A program made the translations under genes and the position numbers. From NCBI GenBank assembly GCA_009668975.1, contig SBEG01000021.1:1-64000 (forward strand): DNA of 64,000 bases. Direction: 5' to 3'. Position 1 is the first letter of the stretch. Each line of letters starts with the position of its first letter. The notes under the pieces are model-generated. The model was not told the origin of the DNA, searched no databases, and was given only the letters and a program-made list of their open reading frames with translations. Shown piece after piece: positions 1 through 9,100 of this stretch. This DNA comes from Deltaproteobacteria bacterium (GTDB lineage Bacteria; Desulfobacterota; Desulfuromonadia; Geobacterales; Geobacteraceae).

Positions 1-69
1 TAAGATGAGTTTTTAACCGTTATTGGCCATTTACACAAACGATTTTACACCCCCTTCAAGGGAGGTCGT

Positions 70-312
70 ATGAACCTGGAGATTATTCAAGCAGTAGTAG
101 GCTGGTGCACAGTTATAAACTTCGGAATCATTCTGTTCTGGTTCCTGTTATTTGCCTTGGCCCACGACTGGATCTACCGCTTTCACGGCAAATGGTTTGT
201 CATGCCGGTTGAAAAGTTCAATGCAATTCACTATACGGCAATGGCGGTTTTCAAGTGCGGCATTCTACTTTTCAACCTTGTGCCCTATCTGGCACTTCGT
301 ATCGTGGGATAA
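70..312 (+). CDS. Small DUF6868-like inner-membrane protein
   Basis: An 80-aa protein with two hydrophobic segments (about residues 10-32 and 55-76) separated by a short basic/aromatic loop containing HDWIYRFHGKWF. This length, the two-helix layout and the HxxxY/RxHGKWF loop match the DUF6868 family of small bacterial membrane proteins, whose function is unknown. The start is supported by an aGGGAGGtcgt Shine-Dalgarno just before the ATG. It lies about 110 bp before the diguanylate cyclase gene on the same strand, so co-transcription is possible but not shown. Family assignment is from memory of the pattern; no function is proposed. Confidence 0.75.
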   Translation: MNLEIIQAVVGWCTVINFGIILFWFLLFALAHDWIYRFHGKWFVMPVEKFNAIHYTAMAVFKCGILLFNLVPYLALRIVG

Positions 313-420
313 AAAAACGGTCGGGTAAATATAGACGAGGGCCCTCTCTCTGCGAGTTTTGTTGTGTTTCCCGCCACGATTTATGCTACAATCCCAGAAA
401 TTTTTCCAGGAAAGAACTGA

Positions 421-2334
421 ATGATCCTGAGTATTCTTCTGACAGCCTCATCAGCAGGAATGTTTCTGCTTGCTCTGTTCGGTTGGAAACGACATAAAAC
501 AGTTCCAGCCGCGCGTTTTTTTTCTGCCTATATGCTGGCTGTGGCGATTTATTGCGGAGCTTTTGCTGTCAGGATGTCCAGCGCGCCGCCTCTCAGTGAT
601 CTAATCGCGCCGCGCATTGAGTGTTTCGGGATTGCTCTTCTTTCCGCCTTATGGTTGCTTCTGGCACTCTACTGCAGCGGAGTGACAACGCGAGTTTCGC
701 GGTTGCTGTATCTCCTTCCCGTGCTGACATTTACTGTCATCGCCGGTGGCTCTTTGCTGCCCGTTTCAGATCAAAAACAGCTTCTCTCCGTTACTTCCGT
801 CTGCTCCAAAGCTTCATTTGCTTTCACTCAGGGTCATCTCTCTTGGATTTCAACCGCCTCGGTACTCTTTGCGTTTCTTGCCGGAAACTTTCTCTTCCTG
901 TTCATGCTATTCAGTTCACCGCGTCATCGCCGGCTTCAGGCGGCGGGCATGTTTCTTGGCTCGCTGCTTCCCTGGGGTGTACTTTACCTGGAACTTGGCG
1001 GACTGCTTTCCCTGGACTTCAATCCATTCCCCTTCGCCTTTGCGGCTGCAGGGCTTTTTTATACTTTCGGGCTATTCCGGTATCGTTTTGTTAACCTGGC
1101 CCCGCTGCTGCGCAATACGCTCGTGGAGAACCTGAAGGACGGGGCGCTGGTGTTTAATCAGGCTGGTCGTGTTCTCGATCTGAACCGAGCCATGTCCTCA
1201 CTGCTTGACATTTCGCAGCAAGATGCCATCGGAGAATTACGCGACCAGGTGTTTGCCAGTTACCCGAAGCTGCTCGAGGCAGTTATTGCCGGCGGAGGTT
1301 TTGTGGATGACAGAGGTCCGGCACCTGTCAGCAGCCGGCTCACTGCGCAGGTCACCGTAACCCCTATCCGGGGACGCTGGCGGAAATTTGCCGGTTCTCT
1401 GGTCTTGATTCAAGATATCTCCGGACTGAAAAAAGCCGAGTCGGATCTTCGTGACAGTGAGGAAAAATTCCGGCTCCTGTTTGAGGCAGCACCGGATCCG
1501 ATTCTTCTCATGGATGATTCCGGCCGCTGCATTGATTGTAACAGCGCCGCGGTTCAACTGTTCGGGGTGGCTTCCCGGGGTAATGTCCTGCATCGCAGTC
1601 TTGCCTACTTTTCCCCTGAATACCAGCCGGATGGTGAATTGTCCTCGGAGAAGGAAACCGGCGTCAGGCAACTTGCTTTGGCCGAAGGAACCGCACTCAG
1701 TGAATGGGCTTTCCGGCACCAGGACGGTTCACTCATCATAGTCGACCTGTCCATAGCAATAATCTCCATCAAAGGAATCAGGGTTCAGCTTATACACTTG
1801 CGTGATATCACTGAAAAAAAATATGTGGAACAAAAACTGCGCGAAATATCCTTGACAGATGAATTGACAGGACTGCACAACCGGCGAGGTTTCATGACCC
1901 TTGCCCTGCAGCAGATAAAAATAGCTGACCGGCTGGCACAAGGAATGACGCTTCTTTATGCGGATCTGGATGATTTGAAAGGCATCAATGATACCTACGG
2001 ACACCTTGCCGGGGATCAGGCCTTGATCGATGCCGCTGCGATACTGAAAACCTCGTTGCGGGCATCGGATATTCTTGCCCGACTTGGTGGTGATGAGTTC
2101 GTCGGCCTGATCCTTGAGTCTGGGGGGGAGACCGAGTTGGCGGTCTTGGCAAGGGTTCAGGAAAATTTGAATGCACACAACCTTCTGAGGATCCGGCCCT
2201 TCAGGCTTTCCTTCAGCATCGGTACGGCTCGCTACGAAGTCACATCGCCCTGTAGTGTTGAGGAGTTGCTTGAAGCGGCAGACAGGGAAATGTATCGCAA
2301 CAAACTAGAAAAGAAGTCCCTGCAGGGCAAGTGA
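421..2334 (+). CDS. 7TM-PAS-PAS-GGDEF diguanylate cyclase
   Basis: Membrane-bound sensor that should synthesise cyclic di-GMP from two GTP. Residues 1 to about 215 hold seven hydrophobic helices of the histidine-kinase N-terminal 7TM type. Two PAS domains follow (about 225-330 and 340-460), the second ending in the typical LRDITEKK linker. A GGDEF domain runs from about 470 to the end. The catalytic signature is an intact GGDEF at residues 556-560. An RASD inhibitory I-site sits exactly five residues upstream (547-550), so product feedback inhibition is expected. There is no EAL or receiver domain. It is transcribed towards the convergent hybrid kinase and is separated from it by a hairpin. 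The sensed signal cannot be deduced. Confidence 0.93.
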   Translation: MILSILLTASSAGMFLLALFGWKRHKTVPAARFFSAYMLAVAIYCGAFAVRMSSAPPLSDLIAPRIECFGIALLSALWLLLALYCSGVTTRVSRLLYLLPVLTFTVIAGGSLLPVSDQKQLLSVTSVCSKASFAFTQGHLSWISTASVLFAFLAGNFLFLFMLFSSPRHRRLQAAGMFLGSLLPWGVLYLELGGLLSLDFNPFPFAFAAAGLFYTFGLFRYRFVNLAPLLRNTLVENLKDGALVFNQAGRVLDLNRAMSSLLDISQQDAIGELRDQVFASYPKLLEAVIAGGGFVDDRGPAPVSSRLTAQVTVTPIRGRWRKFAGSLVLIQDISGLKKAESDLRDSEEKFRLLFEAAPDPILLMDDSGRCIDCNSAAVQLFGVASRGNVLHRSLAYFSPEYQPDGELSSEKETGVRQLALAEGTALSEWAFRHQDGSLIIVDLSIAIISIKGIRVQLIHLRDITEKKYVEQKLREISLTDELTGLHNRRGFMTLALQQIKIADRLAQGMTLLYADLDDLKGINDTYGHLAGDQALIDAAAILKTSLRASDILARLGGDEFVGLILESGGETELAVLARVQENLNAHNLLRIRPFRLSFSIGTARYEVTSPCSVEELLEAADREMYRNKLEKKSLQGK

Positions 2335-2364
2335 ATGTTACGAGGGTAATTACACATATCAAGA

Positions 2365-2387
2365 GTAGGGGCACGCCGTGCCCCTAC
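2365..2387. repeat. REP-like palindrome / possible bidirectional terminator
   Basis: GTAGGGGCAC and GTGCCCCTAC form a perfect 10-bp stem around a 3-nt GCC loop. It lies between two convergent genes (stops at 2334 and 2456). There is no clear T-tract on either side. Palindromes of this GTAGGGGCAC type are known as dispersed extragenic repeats in many bacterial genomes. It could stop transcription from both sides or be a simple REP element. Confidence 0.6.
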
Positions 2388-2455
2388 ATCATATTTAATT
2401 GCCGAAGTAATACCGCTACGGAAGTAAATACTTGCAGCAGTATGGATCCGGTTGT

Positions 2456-5278
2456 TTAAGCTGTCAGCACTTTTGTCAACTCTTCGACATTGTACGGTTT
2501 AATCAAAGCGCTATGGATGCCGTATCTGCTGTGCTCCGCCATGACCGGATCGTTGGAATACCCGCTGGAAACGATCAGTCTGGCTGAAGGATTCTCCTCC
2601 AGAATCAATTGTGCCGCTTCCATTCCCCCCATCCCGCACCGAATCGTCAGATCGAGTATCGCTGCGCAAAATGCGTTGTCAGATTGAAGAGCGGAATTAT
2701 ATAAGGCGATGGCCTGCTCACCCGTGCCGCAGGTGGTGACCCGGTAGCCCAGGTGCTCAAGCATTTCCTTTGTCAGATCCCTGATCAGCTCTTCATCATC
2801 CATGACAAGTACGTGACCGCCAGTTCCGCAGGCTTCTTTTTTCCGCTGCACTTCCAGTAAAGCTTCCGTATCCCTGGCATCCAGGGCAGGAATGTAAAGG
2901 GTGACGGTGGTGCCTGTGTTCAATTGGGAAGTGATTTCCATACAACCAGCGTGCCTGCTTATGATCGAGTGGGCTGAAGCGAGACCCAACCCCGTACCGC
3001 TGGCTTTTGTGGTGTAATAGGGGTCGAATACCTTGTGCAGATCCTCATTCCTGATTCCACAACCCTCATCGGAAAAAGTCAATTTCAGGTAATGGCCGGC
3101 TGGAAGTCCCCGGCTGTTCTCCGGCTTTTCGAGGAAATTTCGTACACGCACCGTTAACTTCCCGCCTGCTGGCATTGCCTGCACGGAATTGATAATGATA
3201 TTGTTGAAAACCTGGCCCAGCTGATTTTCATCGGCTTCAATTGAATGAAGTATTTCAGCTATTTCGATTGCTCCAATGACTTTTGTTCCGCGCAGGACCA
3301 GCGACAGGCACTCTTCCAGCAAGGGCCGGAGCGAAATCTTTTTCTTGACCGGCGCGCCTCCTTTCGCGAAGGTAAGAAGTTGCCGGGCAAGTTCGGCAGC
3401 GCGTAGCGAAGCTTTTTCCGCCGACTCAAGCGGTTGACAGGCCCGGTGCGATTTATCGAGAAACATGCGGGCAAAAGATATGTTTCCCATGATTCCGGTC
3501 AGAACATTGTTGAAATCATGGGCGATTCCCCCGGCTAAAACCCCCAGCGATTCCAATTTCTGGTTTTTAAGCACCTGTTCCTGCAGCAACTCCTGTTTTG
3601 TCACGTCCTGAGAGCAACCGTAGAGGATAAGCTCACCCGGTTCTTTTCCCGCGTCGCAGTAAGAGGACTCCCTGATCCAGCGTGTCTCGCCCTGTTTTGT
3701 TCTGATCTTGAAGGTATGGGTGATTCTCTGGGACGGAGTGAGATGCATCAATTCAGAAACGACTCTCGTCGCATCATCGGGATGAATAATGTGCCGCCAA
3801 CATCCCATGGTAAAGATTTCCTCTTCAGAGTAGCCGGTAATTGCTTTGACCGGTCCTGCCATCCACTGAATCCGGTAGGGGTCTGCTCCGTTTCTGGTGC
3901 ACTTGAAGACATAGTCAGAGGTGATGGCAGTAAAAATCCGGTAACGGTCCTCACTGGCTTGAAGTGCCTCTTCAGCCTCTTTGTGTTCGGAGATGTCACG
4001 GACGATGGCGCAGATAAACTCGCTATCGTCGTATCTTATGTAGTTGGCATTTATGTCTACCGGAAAAACTTTGCCGTTTTTGTCTTTATGGATCGATTCG
4101 AGGCGATGTTGCTTGGCTTTTTTAGTTTTTTCCCAGACAGCGGGCCATGCAGCTTCGGAAATGTTCGGGTCAATATCGAAAATAGACAGGGCAAGCAACT
4201 CTTCACGGGAATAACCGAGTGCAATGCAACTTGCCTCATTGACGCCAAGAAAACGCCCTTCAGGGGATATCCATTCCAGGCAATCCGAAATGATGTCAAA
4301 GACGAAACTCGCCAGCTGCCGTTTCTGTTCATAGGCCTTGCGCTTGCTGATATCGCGGATAAAGCCTATCGCATGCCACTGGTTTTCACGCTGAACACAG
4401 GAAAGGGAGAGATCGATCGGAATCTGGGATCCGTCTTTTCTGCGGGCGCTTAATTCGATATTTTTTCCGATGGCAGCCCCTTGGCCGGTTTCTCTGAAAT
4501 GGTTCATTCCTCTCTGATAGTCAGTGCGATAACAATCCGGGGCCAGTACCAGGTGCAGATCCTGGCCCATTATTTCTGCTTCCCGCCAACCGAAAATAGC
4601 CTCTGCCGCCGGATTCCAGAAGATAATCTTCCCTCTTTGATCAATCATGATGATTGCGTCACGGGCCGCAGCAGTAATAGTGCGGAGAGTTGCCTCGCCT
4701 TCGCAAACCGACCCTTTACTACCCGGGCTTTCCTGACCGTCCGGTGTAAATCTCAGGTTTTTCCTGCTGGCACTGGCCATCAGTGTGACCAGGCTCCGGT
4801 AATAGTCAATGGCGGTTTTGATTTGTAGGCGGTTGAAAACAGGAACCCGGTCAAGAGCGGCACGGTAGTAATTCTCCTCGAAACCGGGTTCTCGCGCCTG
4901 GGAGCGGAAAAAATCTCGTTCAGATAACATGTCCTGAAAGTAAAACTGGCCGGTGGAAAAAAAAGCGATAAGTTTCCCGTCAAGAAAAATTGGCAGGGCG
5001 GCATGCCAGAGTCCGCTTTTGCATTTGTATTCCAGATAATCATCTCTGCATTCAAATAACTGTGTTTTTATGGACACACCGTTTTCCAGGCAACAGGCGC
5101 TGGGAGGCGGCCTGACGCAATGTAACCGGGCACAGGTTTCCTGCCATCCCACGGCAATGATGACATTGCCGTCAGGGTCCAGAATTGTCGAGATGATTCC
5201 CGTCAGTTTGAAATGGGCTTCGAGCAGTTTTTTTAATTCATCCAGATCGAAGAACTGGAGCGGACTTGGACATTTCAT
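2456..5278 (-). CDS. PocR-PAS-PAS-PAS hybrid sensor histidine kinase with receiver
   Basis: A 940-aa soluble hybrid kinase. The N-terminus (about 8-175) is a PocR sensory domain with the cysteine-rich CARLHC...SACC stretch typical of that family. Three PAS domains follow (about 195-310, 320-440, 445-560). The HisKA phosphoacceptor is His587 in AGGIAHDFNN. The ATPase domain (about 680-800) has the GTGLGLA box. The C-terminal receiver has the phosphoacceptor Asp876 in AILDLT and the K of IKPYN. No membrane segments are visible, so it probably senses a cytoplasmic ligand. PocR domains have been proposed to bind small hydrocarbon derivatives such as 1,2-propanediol. There is no separate output protein next to it. 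Confidence 0.92.
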   Translation of the reverse strand: MKCPSPLQFFDLDELKKLLEAHFKLTGIISTILDPDGNVIIAVGWQETCARLHCVRPPPSACCLENGVSIKTQLFECRDDYLEYKCKSGLWHAALPIFLDGKLIAFFSTGQFYFQDMLSERDFFRSQAREPGFEENYYRAALDRVPVFNRLQIKTAIDYYRSLVTLMASASRKNLRFTPDGQESPGSKGSVCEGEATLRTITAAARDAIIMIDQRGKIIFWNPAAEAIFGWREAEIMGQDLHLVLAPDCYRTDYQRGMNHFRETGQGAAIGKNIELSARRKDGSQIPIDLSLSCVQRENQWHAIGFIRDISKRKAYEQKRQLASFVFDIISDCLEWISPEGRFLGVNEASCIALGYSREELLALSIFDIDPNISEAAWPAVWEKTKKAKQHRLESIHKDKNGKVFPVDINANYIRYDDSEFICAIVRDISEHKEAEEALQASEDRYRIFTAITSDYVFKCTRNGADPYRIQWMAGPVKAITGYSEEEIFTMGCWRHIIHPDDATRVVSELMHLTPSQRITHTFKIRTKQGETRWIRESSYCDAGKEPGELILYGCSQDVTKQELLQEQVLKNQKLESLGVLAGGIAHDFNNVLTGIMGNISFARMFLDKSHRACQPLESAEKASLRAAELARQLLTFAKGGAPVKKKISLRPLLEECLSLVLRGTKVIGAIEIAEILHSIEADENQLGQVFNNIIINSVQAMPAGGKLTVRVRNFLEKPENSRGLPAGHYLKLTFSDEGCGIRNEDLHKVFDPYYTTKASGTGLGLASAHSIISRHAGCMEITSQLNTGTTVTLYIPALDARDTEALLEVQRKKEACGTGGHVLVMDDEELIRDLTKEMLEHLGYRVTTCGTGEQAIALYNSALQSDNAFCAAILDLTIRCGMGGMEAAQLILEENPSARLIVSSGYSNDPVMAEHSRYGIHSALIKPYNVEELTKVLTA

Positions 5279-6149
5279 GAAATTTTTCTTTTCCTTCCAA
5301 GGCGTAGATGAATCGAAAGCTTCTGACTTGCATGCTGCTCCGCTGATTAACCCTGCAAAACCGAACTGCTATGTTCCTGGCTGCCTAGTTCTCCAAGGCA
5401 AATCTAAACATTTTTGCGAAAAAATCAATAGCTCATTTGTATATCTCTATAAATAATATTTATTAAGATCATTCTTTGCGCTGGTTATTGTCTAAAGAAA
5501 AGTTACAAACCCAATTCCAACCTGAGGGCGCCGGCATCGACCACAAACTGATGATCGGATTTAAACTGACAGTGGCATATAGTTCCTTTCAATAAGCTTA
5601 TCTCTGCAAAAAATGCGTAGCTGGTCACTTGTGCCGTGCAAATAGTGCATTGATTCCACTTTAGTAACTGGTATTGGTGGTTCTTGTCTCACAACGGTAT
5701 AGAGAAGCCCTGTCATTAAATTAAAATAACCGAAAAAAGTCTGTTTGCTGTTACTTAGAAAAATTTTCCAAGCATTGGTATGCGATATTCTGCGGCCACA
5801 CCACAAAGCTGACGCGGGAAATTTATCACTATATATATACCGTATCACAAAGAGATACAAGTGTAATTATGCTTATTAATACCTTATACTTCAATACTAT
5901 TTAAGGTGTGCGCCTGATAATTAAAGCAACTGTTAACGGCAGCCATGTCATTGTGTTTGGAATAAATTATGCTATCAATTTTATTGACTGGAGCGCAAGA
6001 TGGCGCCACGAAAAGAATTCAATTCATTTAATTAAGACAGTCTTGGCATTGTCTGAGTCAATTATTAATATTTGTTATGCTTACATGCAAGCGCAGGTTG
6101 GTAGATTGGCAACACTCCGTCAGAGTGCGCAAGAATGGAGAGGTACGCT
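5279..6149. other. 870-bp non-coding region between divergent kinase and pilY1 genes
   Basis: AT-rich between about 5420 and 6090, with no ORF that has a ribosome site or recognisable protein. It must hold the promoters of both divergent genes. On the minus strand, 5290-5400 has short pairing segments (TGCCT 5382-5386 with AGGCA 5396-5400) upstream of the PocR kinase. On the plus strand, TTGGCATTGTCTGAGT at 6043-6058 resembles a sigma-54 -24 element with a poor -12. A CACTC/GAGTG hairpin (about 6112-6126) lies just before the pilY1 ribosome site. No cyclic di-GMP (GEMM) riboswitch consensus was found. Confidence 0.5.
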
Positions 6150-9100
6150 ATGAAATCTTTTACAAAGACAATGAAGGTTGGACTGGCAGCCATATTCATT
6201 ACGGGTTTAAACGTCATGGTTGCTCCGGCCGCCACCATGAGTAATTATTCAATTACTCCGCCTTTTATTCAGGAAACCATCAATCCGAACCTGCTTCTGA
6301 TGATCGACAACTCCGCGAGTATGTACGATCTGGCCTATCCTGATCTTGGCAGCGCCACGCCGTTCCGCAAACCCTACTATTGCTATGACCAGACTTTCAA
6401 AAGTACCGTTACCTATGTAGGCAATTTTGACAGTGACACATACTATCAGTACAACATAGCAAATGGTTATTTCGAGGCAACCAACGCCTTCCCCGCCTCC
6501 TGTACGCTCAGGACGCCGGCAAGCGGCAGCGGAAACCTCTGCATCAACCTGGACGCTTCCTCGCCCAAAAAGGTCAGCGGATTTGTTGCCAAGGGAAATT
6601 ACCTGAACTGGCTCACCGCATCAAAATTTGATGTCGAGAAAAAGATCCTCACCGGCGGCAAGTACCTGGGCGGCAAGTTGATTGCAGAATCGAGGGGTTG
6701 TGTCGGACGCGGCTTTGTCAAGGAAGCCTTGACCGCTGATTATGTGGAAGGGGGAACAAATACCTCTTTAGGCGTCAGCTTTTCCGTTCGCGGTGCCCCA
6801 AACGAAGACAACTTTTCGGCACCCTCACCCGGCGGACAGACGTACCTCTACATTTACCTGGGCAATTACAACCAGAGCAATTGCCAGGCCGCCGTAGATG
6901 CATTCACATCGGGAGCAGGGCAACAGGTTATCCGCACCGCTGTTTTAGCCTGCCTGACCAGTCAGGCGGGAGGCGAGTTACCCCTGGCGACAAAGCAGAA
7001 AGTACTCTATAACGAGTCGATCCAGGAATGCTGGCAATACAGCAGGGTAATCCCCCACACGGTCGGCAACGATGCCTTCTCGAACATCAAAAACTCCTGC
7101 CCGGACATCTACAAATCCCGTGGCGCCGGCCCTGCCAGCATCCTGGCCGGGGACGCGGACCTGCTATGCAGTGAATCCTACGTCGGCGCTTGCTATGATG
7201 GAGCCGGCCCCACCTGGCCCACTTTCGGCAATCCCACGAAAAACTGCGTAGAGCAAAAATACAACGATTTTTGCGGTATGTTTCAAGCTGTCCCGGTAAC
7301 CGACCCGACCGATGACCCGTCTGATACATCCAGTTACGACAACCTGCCTGCCATTATCAGCGATATCGGTATTGAAGCTCAATTGGGCAAAGCGCTCAAA
7401 CTGCTGAACAACGAAACTGAAGATAAATTAACCGTGCGGCTTGCCCTGGCGAGTGAACCGACCGACGGCCTGCTTCAGCAGTACGGCAACAGGATCCGCT
7501 TTGGCGGGATGCAATTCAATGATTACGGCTCGGCGGCAGAGGGCGCATTCCTGCCCAGCGCAAAAGTCTGCTTGAACAAGCCGACACAGCCCTGTTCGGC
7601 TATTGCTGCCTCCTCAAATGACTGCCCCAACGGAACGGCATGCGTTGCAGCATCCAACCTTGATGGCGGAAAGGTCTTTCATCATATCGGGCTTGGCAAA
7701 TGTTCCTCCACCACTTCTACGGAATGCACCACTGATGCCAACTGTCCGACTGGGGAGAAATGCGAAAGTGCGGGTGTCGGCAACAATACCGCCGGACTGG
7801 TCCGTAAAATCAACGATCTCAAAGGTGCAACCTGGACGCCCTTTGCCGAGGCTTTTTATAACTCGATTGGCTATTTTGCCAAAGACACCACCGACGCCAG
7901 CGGCAAAACCAGCCGTACGGCTCTGCGTCTCAATAACTTGGACTTCACCAGCACCTGGAATCCCTCCCAATATTACTGCCAGTCCAACAACATCCTGATC
8001 ATATCGGACGGCATGTCGACCGCGGACCGCCGGACCGAAGTCAGCAACCTGGCGAGCCGTTACAGTTATCCGTCGGGCGAGACCGGGAACTGTGACTATT
8101 ACGCGGGAAGCAAAAATCTGGATGACCTGGCCTATCTTGCGTACAATTACAACATCAATAACTTCAGCACCAGTTCAACAACCGCAAAGCCGGTTCTCAG
8201 TTCGCTGAAGAAAAATGAACATATCAAAACATTTGTCGTATTTAACGGCACTGACAATGGCGGAACCGGCGATTGCAACTCGCAGACGCTCATGAACAAT
8301 ACGGCGACGCGGGGCGGGGGGCAGTATTATGCCGTGGAAAACCCTGCCGAACTGGCGCCCAAGATCAAATCTGCTTTGGATGAAATCGTTTCCGGTTCCG
8401 CTTCCGGCACCGCCGCCTCCATCGTCAGCAACCGCGGCCAAAGCGGCGCCAATCTCATTTCAGCAATTTTCTACCCGGAAAAAGATTTCGGCGGCGATCA
8501 GAGTGTTTCCTGGATCGGTGACCTGCAGAACTACTGGTACTATTTCGACCCCTTCATTACCAACAGTACCATACGTGAAGACACAAGCAGCACCAATGAT
8601 CTGAACCTGCAGGATGACTACCGGATTGATTTCGTTTTTGATGACGCAACAAACAAGACGGTTGCCAGGAGATATGCAGATGATGGCAAGGGGAATTACA
8701 CCTTTGTCGACACGAAAGATCCCGATGCCTTGAAAGCGCTCTGGAAAGCGGGTCGCAAGCTCTACGAGCGAACTCTTACCACTGCCCCGTACCGGAAGTT
8801 CCTGATTAACGATACTGCCGCAGACGCTACCACTGCCTCGCTATTTCAGCTCACGAACGACAAATTTGCGGCACTCACCTCGACCCACTGGAGTACTCTC
8901 AAGAATTACCTGAACGTGGCGGATGACGCTACCGCTACAGATGTGATGAAATACATTTACGGTTACGACATCAGCGGATTCCGCAAGCGGAGCGTAAACG
9001 GCTATACGCCGTCGGTGCCGACCGCCAACCCGGCAACAGGGCTGGGCGTGTGGAAACTGGGGGATGTAATTACCTCAACGCCACGGGTCCAGTCGGACAG

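Noticed and set aside
5561-5860. 99-codon minus-strand frame in the kinase-pilY1 gap
   Set aside because: TTG start without ribosome site, no recognisable domain, AT-rich non-coding composition.
5279-6149. GEMM (c-di-GMP/cGAMP) riboswitch ahead of pilY1
   Set aside because: Searched for by eye because such switches are common before pilus genes in Geobacter; no CGCAAAGC-type core or matching GG...CC helices were found.
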